A stretch of 64,000 nucleotides of DNA, from the NCBI GenBank assembly GCA_033032175.1, contig CM065313.1, positions 18,391,327 through 18,455,326 on the forward strand, read 5' to 3'. Both the position numbers and the translations under genes were made by a program. The stretch is from Saturnia japonica. Its lineage: Eukaryota; Arthropoda; Insecta; Lepidoptera; Saturniidae. Positions 54,014 through 64,000 of this stretch are shown in pieces. Within the stretch, counting starts at the first letter, position 1, and each line of letters opens with the position of its first letter. The notes beneath the pieces were generated by a model. The model saw only the letters and a list, made by a program, of their open reading frames with translations, did not search any database and had not been told where the DNA came from.

Positions 54014-55586
54014 CTAAAATATCGGCTAACGATCCGAGAGCCGAGCTGACCCGACACTATACCGAAGATATCCCCGACATCACCCTGTACGAGATTAGGA
54101 TGGCCCTTAAGCAGCTTAAGAACAACAAGGCGCCGGATGATGACGGAATTACATCAGAGCTTCTTAATTAAAGCGGGTGGAACACTGGTACTTAAGGTCC
54201 TGCAGAAGCTCTTTAATTCCGTTATACCTGAGGGTAAAACGCCCGAAACTTGGGGCGGCAGCGTGGTGGTCCTGTTCTTCAAGAAAGGTGATAAAACCTT
54301 ATTGAAGAACTATCGGCCCATCTCGTTGCTGAGGCATGTTTATAAGCTGTTTTCGAGGGTCATCACGAATCGTCTCGAGCACAAGCCGGTTTCTGAAAAG
54401 GCTTTAGCACCGTAGACCACATCTATACGCTGCGGCAGATTATACAGAAGACTGAGGAGTATAATCTGCCTTTATGCTTAGCGTTCGTGGACTACGAAAA
54501 AGCCTTTGATTCGATCGAAACCTGGGCAGTGTTGCAGTCTCTCCAGCGGTGCCGTATTGACTATCGATATATCGAAGTGTTGAAGTGCTTGTACAACAAC
54601 GCCACCATGTCGGTCCGAGTACAGGAGCAGTGCACGAAGGCAATTCCTTTGAGAAGAGGCGTTAGACAGGGAGACGTAATATCTCCGAAACTGTTTACCG
54701 CCGCTCTAGAAGACGCCTTCAAGCTCCTGGAATGGCAAGGACTCGGCATCAATGTCAATGGCGAGTACATCACTCACCTTCGATTTGCTGACGACATCGT
54801 AGTCATGTCAGAATCGCTGAAAGATCTTGGCACAATGCTCGATGGCCTTGACAAAGTTTCTCAACAGGTGGGCCTTAAAATGAACATGGATAAGACGAAA
54901 ATCATGTCGAATGTCCATGTGGTGCCCACCCCAGTATCAGTTGGGAACTCTTGTCTAGAAGTTGTTGAAGAAAATGTCTACCTGGGACAAACAGTCCAGT
55001 TAGGTAGGTCCAACTTTGAAAAAGAGGTCAGTCGACGAATCCAACTCGGCTGGGCAGCGTTCGGGAAACTGCGCGACGTCTTCTCGTCCAAAATACCTCA
55101 GTGCCTCAAGACGAAAGTGTGTTGTGTGTGCGCAACCAGTGTGTGTTGCCAGTGATGACATACGGCACAGAGACGTGGTCGCTCACTGTGGGCGTCATAA
55201 GAAAGCTCAAGGTCGCTCAGCGAGCTATGGAGAGGGCTATGCTTGGTGTTTCTCTACGAGATCGAATCAGAAATGAGGAGATCCGTAGACAAACTAAGGT
55301 AACCGACATAGCCAAAAGGATTAGCAAGTTGAAATGTCAGTGGGCGGGGCACATAGTTCGGAGAACTGACGGCCGTTGGGGCAGAAAGGTTCTCGAGTGG
55401 AGACCACGCACCGGAAAGCGCAGCGTAGGACGGCCCCCCCACTAGATGGAAAGACGACATAATAAAGGTCGCTGGGAGCCGTTGGGTACAGGCCGCACAA
55501 GATCGGTCGCTCTGGAGATCTATGGGGGAGGCCTATGTTCAGCAGTGGACGTCCTGCGGCTGAAATGATGATGATGATGATGATGA
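54014..55586 (+). mobile_element. RTE-clade LINE, 5'-truncated
   Basis: Inserted into Tc1-like copy B, with TTAT at 54010-54013 and again at 55587-55590 as likely target duplication. It contains an RT domain and ends in an (ATG)n-type tail (55566-55586), the usual RTE tail. The endonuclease part is missing, as expected from incomplete reverse transcription. Confidence 0.85.
54040..55565 (+). pseudogene. RTE reverse transcriptase, frameshifted
   Basis: Frames: LKQLKNNKAPDDDGITSELL (54105-54165), then shifted IKAGG to VVVLFFKKGDKTLLKNYRPI (54170-54330), shifted again to DHIYTLRQIIQKTEEYNLPL, then 54487-55125 with FVDYEKAFDSIETWAVL, RGVRQGDVISPKLF, LRFADDIVVMSE and LKMNMDKTKIM, then 55140-55445 with MTYGTETWSLT and KCQWAGHIVRR, and a last piece EAYVQQWTS before the tail. 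FADD is intact but at least three frameshifts disable it. Confidence 0.87.
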
Positions 55587-55987
55587 TTATAAGAATATGA
55601 CGTTTACACACGTACAAGGTTATACCAGAGTCGGAGAAACTGATATGGAGCTATATCGATAAACGTAACACGATAACAGACCCTATATTTTTTTACAAAA
55701 TGTAAGAAACTAAACTACTGTCGGACACTGTTGTACAAATTTATTAACTAATATATTTAATTACAAGATGTTACACGTATTAATTCTTGATTGATAATGC
55801 CAACTTCTTCAAAATTTTATAAGCTGTTGTAAAATAAGTAGGTATAGGTAGGTACTCGACAATGAAATGAAATAATTAAAAGGACAGGTGATCTATATTT
55901 ATTTATTTTAATCAAAATCTGATGAATCGTCACTGTCACTCGATGAGCTCTCCCCAACATTTTATTATAAGTTCCTGTACTTGTATA

Positions 55988-56240
55988 TTAATCGAATGCC
56001 ACATTAATTTCCCAATCCGACGCTATAATGTTTTGGGTTATTTTCAAAAATTTTCCCCAGTTTTTGGCAGTTACTTCCGCACATGCATTTTTTAATAAAT
56101 ATAACATCTTGTTTGCCGTAAAAGGGGGATGGGTATTGTTTCGAGCAGCGTGTCCTTTTGTTTGTGCCCATATTAGTTCTATAGCAATGTACTGGCAATA
56201 AAACAAACACAAAATGGCGGTGGGCCATTGAGTGATCCCA
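55988..56240 (-). pseudogene. C-terminal remnant of Tc1-like DDE_3 transposase
   Basis: Encodes IELIWAQTKGHAARNNTH, then ANKMLYLLKNACAEVTAKNW and GKFLKITQNII. In DDE_3 transposases the first of these follows the third catalytic acidic residue (PIELIWAQ-type), and the second is the typical C-terminal helix with a T-W pair. The N-terminal two thirds are absent. Confidence 0.65.
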
Positions 56241-56689
56241 CCTTGAAAAAATATATTTGAATGTTTTTGTTGTATTTCTTTGTTCAAAATATAATAAATA
56301 TATGCGATCGATATCATTACTTATTTGGTCACAACACTACAACTATCAAATTAGAACTGTCATCGTGAAAATAAAGAAATGGAAATAGTATAAATATTAA
56401 AATACGGTGTAGGTAAAATATATCTCCAAATATTAACACAGAAAGGTGTTTTTGTGGTAATGCCATATTTACCTTAAACATCAAAATGGTTAATTCAAAC
56501 ATCATTTTGAAGCTTATGCCTGCGCTATTTACAAAAAAATATACAAATACTTTAAAATTAATGTTTCATATTTATATTAATTACATTCCTATTGAAAAAC
56601 CCAAGTAACTTAAATACAAGAGGCATCGTCTATTAAAATTCCGTTTAACTAATATGATGGCTGTTAGTCGGATTACATTCTAAAATATA

Positions 56690-56890
56690 CTAGCTGTGAC
56701 CCACGGTTTCACCCGTAAATAAAAAAATTCTGCATATGGACACCCTAATTAACTAGAGATATGAAATATTCTTTACGACTTATTCTGATACCTACCAAAT
56801 ATACGTAAAAAATGCATACAAATCGGTCTAGCCGTTTTGGAGGAGTTGTACCACAAACGCCGTGTCACGAGATTTTTATTTATAAGATTA
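56690..56890 (-). repeat. Helitron-like repeat, inverted terminus
   Basis: Begins ACTAGCTGTGACCCACGGTT and contains ATACAAATCGGTCTAGCCGT. No coding. Confidence 0.5.
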
Positions 56891-59800
56891 AGTACCTATG
56901 ATGCTTAATATTCTCAAAGGTTACATAGTTAGTTTAATTGAAATATAGATTTACGGAGACAAATTGAAATACGATTTTTATAAGGCAACAAGTTGCCTTT
57001 CGTTTTTAAATATGCATTTTCTAACGCCTAATTTTTGGTGAATTAAATATTACAACTTTTTCATCCTTCACAACTTCAAAGCCTTGTCAAAGCAATAGTA
57101 CGATTGATCTAAGGTTATGTCTTTATTAACAAGTGTGACAAAATAAAATGTTTTTAAAATTTTGGCTAATTATAATAAAATACGTAGAAATACAATAAGT
57201 ACCTATACAAAAGTATATTACTAAAACAATTTTTAAATTACTATAATAATATGAAATTAACTATTCAATTAAATATAAAATAATCATAACAGAATGTTTG
57301 ACAATGTTTATTTTAATTTTATTAAATAAATAACAACTGAAAAGGTAGCCCCGAGATCAAATTATAGAGATGCTCGCAAAATGTTTGCGGTGAATCTTGC
57401 TCTGTTCGCAAGATTAAATTCAAGAGAGAAACGTGGGAAATTGTTTACGCACTATATTTATTTTCCAGTGCGTTTGAACGCTCCTAGTTATAACAATTAC
57501 GATTTCATTCTTATGTAGGTAGTTAGTTTGCAAATTCTAATATTTGCCGTATCGTGCAGATGTAGAAATGTAGAATAGTCTTCCAGCCAACATGATCTCT
57601 CCCTACTATGATATAGGGTCCTTAAAACGACGCGTGAAGATGCATTTCATCAGGCCGGCATGACGTCAATGACTGCCTATGAAATTTGTGTACACAGCCG
57701 GTCGCTGTTGTTTGAGGACTTTACATCAGATGTGTTACAGTAATTTTACGCTAAATCGCTAAACAACACTAAAATCATATTCGATATTTCAAGAAAGAAT
57801 AAATGTGAAATTAATCTGCTTGGTATTGGTCTATCGAAGTAGGGTTGTCACGATATGAATTCCTCGTTCATATTGTGTACTGATATTCGACACAATGTGG
57901 ACTTATATAATGGTGACTTAAAGTGAATTTTATGTTTCTAGGTCTGAGTTTAAAACTTTCCATTCCAGATAATATTCAAAATACACTAAAATATATGAAC
58001 AAAAAAAATTACATTTACGTAAACCTAATTACGCATAGGCTAGTCACAACATTCACAACCATATCTATCTAGTTGTTTAATTTACCTTTAACTTAATCTG
58101 CAGTTGGTTTTAGTGCTTGTAATTATATCAAAACCATTCTATAATAATAATATATATAATAATTATATATAATTATTATATCCTACCATTAGTAAGCTTA
58201 TGGAAAATAAAAATGCGACTAGTGTTAACATGGGTTTACACAACAAATTTGGAATGTAACGCCAATAAACGCTTTGAGGCAAACAAGCATGTATATCGTG
58301 AAATCACAACGTTATCATGGTCTAGTGCGTAACGTATCAAATCTTGAAGTGACAAGCGTTAGCATTTATCAGTGTCGTACGACAAACGACAGCAATTAAC
58401 ATTCCGGCGCATTGTCTGTGACGAGACGATGTCGCAGCGTCGCAGGCGAGCATTGTCGTCTCTCTATCGTAAACAGGCGCGAAGGAGTGTCGTCCACTGT
58501 TGAATTGTGATTCAGGGTTATTATTAATATTACAACAACATTCTTAGCTTCAGCATCTCTAATCTAATGCTAGATTACAACTAATATCATGACAGTTGTG
58601 AGTTAGATTTTCACTAAGACCGAATAAATAAAATCAAAATGGCTTAATTTAGAGTGTAGTAAATTTGTTTTCCCAGTGTCTATAAACAGAGGTCGTTTCG
58701 TATCTTTTATATTCATATTTCTTCTCAACATGTTCCTCTCCAGCGATGGAATATGAAAAGGTTAATTTAAAAATCATAATTAATTATAAACAATGAGCAG
58801 TAATTACTTTATCCAAATTTTCTTTGCTACTTCCGGTCTGAAATGATAAAACGGTTATTTCGTCTTTCTGCAACAAAAAAAATTGGTTGCCTGTAAAGTC
58901 GGTATACGAGCGAAAGTTTTACGTGACAACGACTTTATGTCTGTCTCTCTCGCTCTTAGGCGGGCTAACCATGCCCGAGTGGAAGGGACGCGTGCCTCTC
59001 ACTCGCTCTCATTGTGAGCGCATAACGTGAGCGGAGCGTAACGCAGTTTCTTGAAGTGTCACCCGGCAAACCAATTTATAAGACGTTGTCACGTCAAAAC
59101 TTTTGGTATTAATTGTTGAGTTGGACTTGAAAATGTTAAATCTGAAAATAATAGTGGAAAAGAAGAAAAATCAAAACGGATAATGCTAGTAACTGAAACG
59201 ATTAAAGAGATACGGTTGAACCAGTAAACAGATGATTTTGATGACAGAATACAGTGAGTTAAGAAGAAAAACAAAGTGGACAGGAAGATAAAGAATAAAA
59301 TGTTGCTTGGTATTATAATAATGAATCAAATAAACAGTATAAAGAAAATACAATCAGACTAAGCTTGTGATTTTTATCTTAACTGAATTTGATTTTTAAA
59401 ATATTGTAACTATTCCAAAATATTTTTATATAATTGTCTCCTCTAGTTTAGTCTTTCTTCATTTGGCACTATTAAGCTTTTGTCTTATTTCCATTGATGT
59501 AATGGGAGTTGAACTTGTCATCGTTTATATTCATATACCAAAATATCCAGATGACGTATTGATGTACTAGAGTTATTATGTACTTCGAATTAATTTCTGT
59601 TGAACACAACAACCATACTATCATAAAATGACATCGAATTTACAGAATATAGTGTAAATAAAACACAAGATTTTAAATGAATAATAGCGCTATATAAAAA
59701 AAAATAAGTGCAAATTATTTCTTTTACTTTAAAAATTATTAAAAAACTAAATATTTCTCATCGTAATTCGTAAAAATTATAAATCTTGTAAATAATTATA

Positions 59801-60138
59801 TAAAATACAGACTTATATTCATATGTAGAAACACAAAACCGCAAATAGCACCGCATTCAACTGTAATGAGTTAAAACCTAGTTTATGTAGCCGTGTGAAT
59901 TATCTGTCTGACAACAAATATGTTATATGTATATATTCTGGTAATAACGCACTCGGGTACAGGCTACACGGTACCTCCATTACTTGCCTCTAATCTGTGA
60001 CCCTTTTTCAACGTTTTACTATCCGCAGAGATTAATTTTCATGTCAAACGTTTTGGCATTTACTTTTAATTAGTGTTTTAGTTTAGTAAAGATTATTTTC
60101 CTGTATTTGTTTTTAAAGTAACATCAACAGCTTACCTG
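56891..60138. other. Intergenic, no gene recognised
   Basis: Mostly AT-rich. 58380-58510 and 58920-59060 are GC-richer without coding sense. Apart from the possible LINE scrap at 57.6 kb, nothing is supported. Confidence 0.4.
57570..57680 (+). pseudogene. Possible LINE C-terminal fragment
   Basis: Reads PASLISPYYDIGSLKRRVKM, similar in kind to the pattern at 3.64-3.86 kb. Short and isolated. Confidence 0.3.
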
Positions 60139-60530
60139 TACAATACAGGCACCAGATAACACATCGCGCTGTAAAAAATTTCATATGCTCCCGCTGTATA
60201 CACGGAGAGAAATAACTGATGTATCATATCTTTTGTGCATACCCAATAGCCTAATTAACTGTTCGGAGATATTGAGCAAAATTAACCTACGCGTAACAGC
60301 AGTATCTTTTAGAAACCCTAACATATTTTATAATCCTATTGTTAGGACTACTCACAGACAAAATTCCTATTTAATTCGAGTGAGCAGCATTATGAATAGA
60401 TTGGTTAATGATTTAAACGTTGATTTATTTGATACAACTGTGCAGAAGTTGAAAGCTATTCTAAATTCCTATTTCTTTTGCTAATATTTTTGTGCTCTTC
60501 CGTCTACTTTATTTTTTAATCATATAAATA
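60139..60530 (+). pseudogene. LINE C-terminal fragment (CR1/Jockey-type)
   Basis: 99-codon frame from 60185 with YTRREITDVSYLLCIPNSLI, RNPNIFYNPIVRTTHRQNSY and a Leu-rich end, a pattern found at the C-termini of these reverse transcriptases, followed by AATAAA near 60527. Nothing upstream belongs to it. Confidence 0.55.
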
Positions 60531-60577
60531 AAATGTACATTATGTGGGAACTTGTAAATGGCCTTCATTAATTTATA

Positions 60578-61880
60578 CCAGATATCCAGAAAGGGTATCA
60601 GGTATTTGTTTTCGCGCCATATTCGAAACGGGGCGTCTAAAGGGTGCGGGGAGGGGTTCGTGGCGTCCGCCATTTTGTGGAGTTTTAGTCACGATGGAAC
60701 AGTACTCGGGGACGCATCGCGCATTTTGCGTACGAGCGTATTATCGTAATGGTGATTCAATAGTGACTGCTCAACGTCTCTATCGTGCGGAATATCGTAT
60801 ACGCCACGCGCCAAGTGACGATAGCATTAGGAAATGGATCAGGATGTTCGATAATACAGGTGCGACAGTTAAAATTCAAAACTCTGGTCGTCCTCGTTCA
60901 GTTCGCGATGAAGAAACAATTGAAGAAGTTGAGGCGTCGGTTCGTCAAAATCCGTCTTTATCCATCCGAAAGCGAAGCCAAGCGTTGAACATCAAAAAAT
61001 CGTCTTTACATTCGATTTTAAAGAAAGACTTACATCTAAAAGCCCATAAAATTCAATTGGTTCAAGAATTGAAGGATACGGACTATGCTAATCGACTGAA
61101 TTTTGCGAACGAAATGCTGCAGCGATTTAACAACTTTAACAACATACTGTTCAGTGACGAAGCAAATTTTCACCTGAATGGTCATGTTAATAAGCAGAAT
61201 TGTCGGTACTGGGCAGTGGAGAATCCGAGACGAAAGCATGAACGACCCCTGCATAGCCCAAAGGTCGTTGTTTGGGCCGCTATGTCTGCTAAAGGCATAA
61301 TTGGACCTTATTTTCATGAAGATCAACGAGGCCGAGCAATTAATGTGAATAGTGACCGTTATTGCGATATGTTGCGAAATTTTTTGGTCCCAGAGTTGCA
61401 GGAGTTTGCAGGTTTCAACTCAAGAACGTGGTTCCAGCAAGATGGGGCCACTTGCCATACCTCAAATGACTCAATGGAAGTTGTTAACGAATTATTCCCT
61501 AGTAAAGTCATTTCGCGAAGGGGTAACATCAACTGGCCTCCCAGAAACCCCGACCTTAGCCTGCTTGACTATTTTGCATGGGGATACCTTAAAAGTAAGG
61601 TTTATCAAAACAATCCGACGAATCTAACCCAGTTAAAGCAAAACATCAGGTCAAAAATGGCAGCAATATCGATAGCTATGTGTCAACGTGTTATCGCCAA
61701 TCTTCGTTTCCGTTTAGAAGAGTGCCAGCAACGTAACGGTCATCATTTGGATAACATCATCTTTTCCAAATAATTTTCCAATTCATATGATAATAATAAA
61801 CAATAAACTTTTTTATTGCATACAAATAATTTTTGTTTCATTGAACTTACAAATACCCGATACCCTTTCTGGATACCTTG
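60578..61880 (+). mobile_element. Mariner-type DNA transposon, apparently intact
   Basis: 1303 bp flanked by TA (60576-60577 and 61881-61882). Terminal inverted repeats of 32 bp match at 29 positions; the shared core is TATCCAGAAAGGGTATC. One uninterrupted transposase gene fills the centre. Nothing visible rules out activity. Confidence 0.92.
60694..61773 (+). CDS. Mariner-superfamily transposase (DD41D type), intact
   Basis: 359 aa from ATG 60694 (MEQYSGTHRAFCVRAYYRNG), the usual start of this family; the frame is open 50 codons further upstream but passes through the terminal repeat. N-terminal helix-turn-helix regions (about 1-110) bind the inverted repeats; the catalytic domain has D in LFSDEANFHLNGHVNKQNCR (about residue 156), D in FQQDGATCHTS (about 250) and D in LSLLDYFAWGYLK, with 41 residues between the last two. 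That spacing is known from rosa-type mariners; placement there is inference. It catalyses cut-and-paste at TA sites. No stop or frameshift. Confidence 0.92.
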   Translation: MEQYSGTHRAFCVRAYYRNGDSIVTAQRLYRAEYRIRHAPSDDSIRKWIRMFDNTGATVKIQNSGRPRSVRDEETIEEVEASVRQNPSLSIRKRSQALNIKKSSLHSILKKDLHLKAHKIQLVQELKDTDYANRLNFANEMLQRFNNFNNILFSDEANFHLNGHVNKQNCRYWAVENPRRKHERPLHSPKVVVWAAMSAKGIIGPYFHEDQRGRAINVNSDRYCDMLRNFLVPELQEFAGFNSRTWFQQDGATCHTSNDSMEVVNELFPSKVISRRGNINWPPRNPDLSLLDYFAWGYLKSKVYQNNPTNLTQLKQNIRSKMAAISIAMCQRVIANLRFRLEECQQRNGHHLDNIIFSK

Positions 61881-61882
61881 TA

Positions 61883-64000
61883 CATGTAACTTAAATATGT
61901 ACTTAGCTATAAGTTTTCTTAAAATATTAAGATAAAATAAAAGTGACGGATATAGTCTGAGTGAAGAAAATTAAATATCCAATATTTATTTAAAGATTAT
62001 AAACATCGTTTCTTTTACTTTAGTACTTTTATTACATTGTATAAGAATATGATGTATTGTGGTGAAATAGTCTAAGAGTCAAACTCGTAAAACCACAGAA
62101 TATAGATTAGTTTGAATAAGACGAGACCAAAAACGTAATACATAAGTGTGCGTATTATTTTGTTAATTTTCTTAAATAAATAAGTTAAATCCAGCTACAA
62201 TACGCTTAGCCACAATTAAACACGTTTATTTAACATTAAATAATAACATTAAATAATTGGGACTTGCTTTGCTTACGATTAACGTAGGCCGATAGCACAT
62301 ACGAAAATGGTCTTGTATACCTATCTCGTTCTATATTTGTACTATATTATGTTCTTTCTCTTTCGATTTAACGATCTATAAAATATATTAAAATGATGCG
62401 TAAAACAGTATACCCTTTACACACATATACAAGGTTGTTGCTGTAGGAAGGGTTTTCATACATCAGCGGACAGTGATGCTGATTAATATTACATTATTTC
62501 AAAGGCCGTGAAATAGGCAATTGCAGGTCGACTCTGAGTTTGAAGGTTGAGCCGTAGGTGAGGACTTCACTAATACGAGACAGGCAATTGCCATTTCTGC
62601 CGAGGCATAAATAGTGCTTTTCTCAAACATTCATGGACTTATTGTCATTATTTTCGATGAAAGAATACGCGAATTATCAAATTTACGGGCAAAGAAAATG
62701 AAATCCATTGCAGGAGCATTTTTTGAATTTGGAACATTACAACGTTCCAGTAATGTTGTATGAAACGGCGTGTTGGGGTTATTAAATACTCTTTGATTGG
62801 ATCTCTTTTATCATTCTTGGCATGTCCGTAAATTTAATACTTTGCGTGTTCTTTTTTCGAAAATAATGACAATATTTACATTCATGTTTGAGAAAAAATA
62901 TTTTCTTAAAATATTAAGAAGGTAAACGTACTGATCACTGAATTTACTCTTAAATTACATATAGACGTATTTGTTTCTCTTAACTATATATTATATTCAT
63001 AACATGATGAATAATATTTCCAATCCTCTTCCTAGACTTACGAGAGATATGAAGTGTTATTATTCCCGGCAGAAACTCTTACCGAGCTAGATTTAACGGG
63101 CAAAGCCGATGGAGCTATAAAATGCACTTAGATAACTCACTCGTAACAAAGGCCACATACTCAAAAGTGTGGTTTGAGAGTTGACAAAGAGAATTTAGTG
63201 TTGTCGTATTTATCGTAAATGTTTAGACCCAAAATTGACGTAAATTGCTTTTGCTGACGTAATTTTTTTAAGTGAAAACTTTAGGGGTGGGAAAAAGGCA
63301 CTGAATTCACGTGACCTCCACGCTCAGGTACATATATACGGATGAGTTTTATTTGTGTGTATGTTGGGTATTTTAACTTTAGTTCTGTATTATAATAATA
63401 ATAAATTGATTTATTTTACTTCATATATAGCATCTTATTTATATACAATATTGTTTGTACACAAGAAATACGAACATAAATTTTATACAAGAGTAGGTAA
63501 TGATAATAGTTGTTATGTGAGATCTGGAATCTGAAAAAGTTACAAGGACCTGGACTACAGATCTCCAGACCCTCGTTTTCTAATTTTACCTATATTATCA
63601 TCGTTTTATGCACAACAATTTTGATTGAGCATAGTTCTTATGAAAAAAATAGATAATAAATTTTCTGTATTACTGTATGAAAGTGTTAATAATCAATTGT
63701 AAATAGTACGTTTTGCTCTTTGTTTAGATAAATGATAAATTTGAAGAATAGGGTTAATCTGATTATATATATGTGAATCTAAAAAACCGAAGAATTTATG
63801 TGAAATTTGTAGATGGAGTGAAAGTGTCTTACATACATGATGTTTACGTCTTTTATTGTAGTGAATGTTAGGTAGGTATACATAATGTATGATACATTAA
63901 TCGACAGTGCGTAGTAAGAATAGTTTTTAGGATAAAAGTCGTCTTACAGTAAGGACTTTTGATATGTTATACATATAGTTCAACTGTTGTTGGTCAACTA
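61883..64000. other. Intergenic, no gene recognised
   Basis: AT-rich DNA to the window end; no frame above 60 codons with family features. Confidence 0.45.

Larger units (their letters stand above)
53926..56388 (-). mobile_element. Tc1-like element, copy B, split by an RTE LINE
   Basis: Same ends as copy A (left ACCATTTCCATTTC after TA, right GGAAATAG before TA). Left part 53926-54013, RTE insertion 54014-55586, then the rest to 56388. Unlike copy A it keeps about 355 bp with a transposase remnant. The strand is that of the transposase. Its left end abuts a repeat ending GAAGTCAGTTATA. Confidence 0.8.

Noticed and set aside
55321..55617. Minus-strand frame of 98 codons
   Set aside because: Complement of the RTE coding region and its tail repeat.
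60544..60693. Upstream 50-codon extension of the mariner transposase
   Set aside because: It begins outside the element, crosses the terminal inverted repeat and is not part of the family; the ATG at 60694 matches the usual start.

Overview
The window looks like a moth or butterfly (Lepidoptera) genome: AT-rich, intron-containing genes, many transposons, two insect odorant receptor genes, and many short repeats ending in CTAGT of the Helitron-like (Lep1-type) kind usual in Lepidoptera. No species can be named from this sequence alone.

Host genes. I could assemble two complete 7tm_6 odorant receptor genes exon by exon. Each has five coding exons with the same phases and almost the same exon lengths. 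OR-B is on the minus strand (7752-19300, 395 aa) and OR-A on the plus strand (36331-46161, 394 aa). They are divergent, head-to-head paralogues 17 kb apart. Both reading frames are open across GT-AG introns. In both, the TAA stop overlaps an AATAAA polyadenylation hexamer. I see no other host protein-coding gene.

Mobile elements. (1) 8.4-9.66 kb: dead minus-strand LINE in OR-B intron 4. (2) 10829-16716: Mag-like Ty3/gypsy LTR retrotransposon in OR-B intron 3, with 149-bp LTRs, GTAAC target duplication, a gag-pol broken late in integrase, and an unusual 1.6-kb leader. (3) 21.7-22.98 kb: dead plus-strand LINE. (4) 24571-25864: broken mariner-type transposon. (5) 26795-32335: errantivirus-type endogenous retrovirus with identical 308-bp LTRs, an open Gag-integrase ORF and an open envelope ORF, but no protease, reverse transcriptase or RNase H. 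(6) 46216-46773 and 53926-56388: two copies of a Tc1-like element, the second split by a 5'-truncated RTE LINE. (7) 52.65-52.93 kb: tRNA-derived SINE. (8) 60578-61880: mariner-type DD41D element with an uninterrupted transposase, terminal inverted repeats and TA duplication. Helitron-like repeats, a satellite-like monomer and a diverged tandem duplication fill OR-A intron 2 and the intergenic DNA.

Most unusual signals. The Mag-like leader carries a row of about eight short hairpins with a near-constant TGATG loop and stems that change in a compensatory way, preceded by three 263-bp tandem repeats and an orphan tRNA T-arm. The errantivirus leader independently carries three hairpins with covarying arms, in a copy that has lost its polymerase in frame yet looks freshly inserted. 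The right part (46.8-64 kb) is otherwise intergenic.
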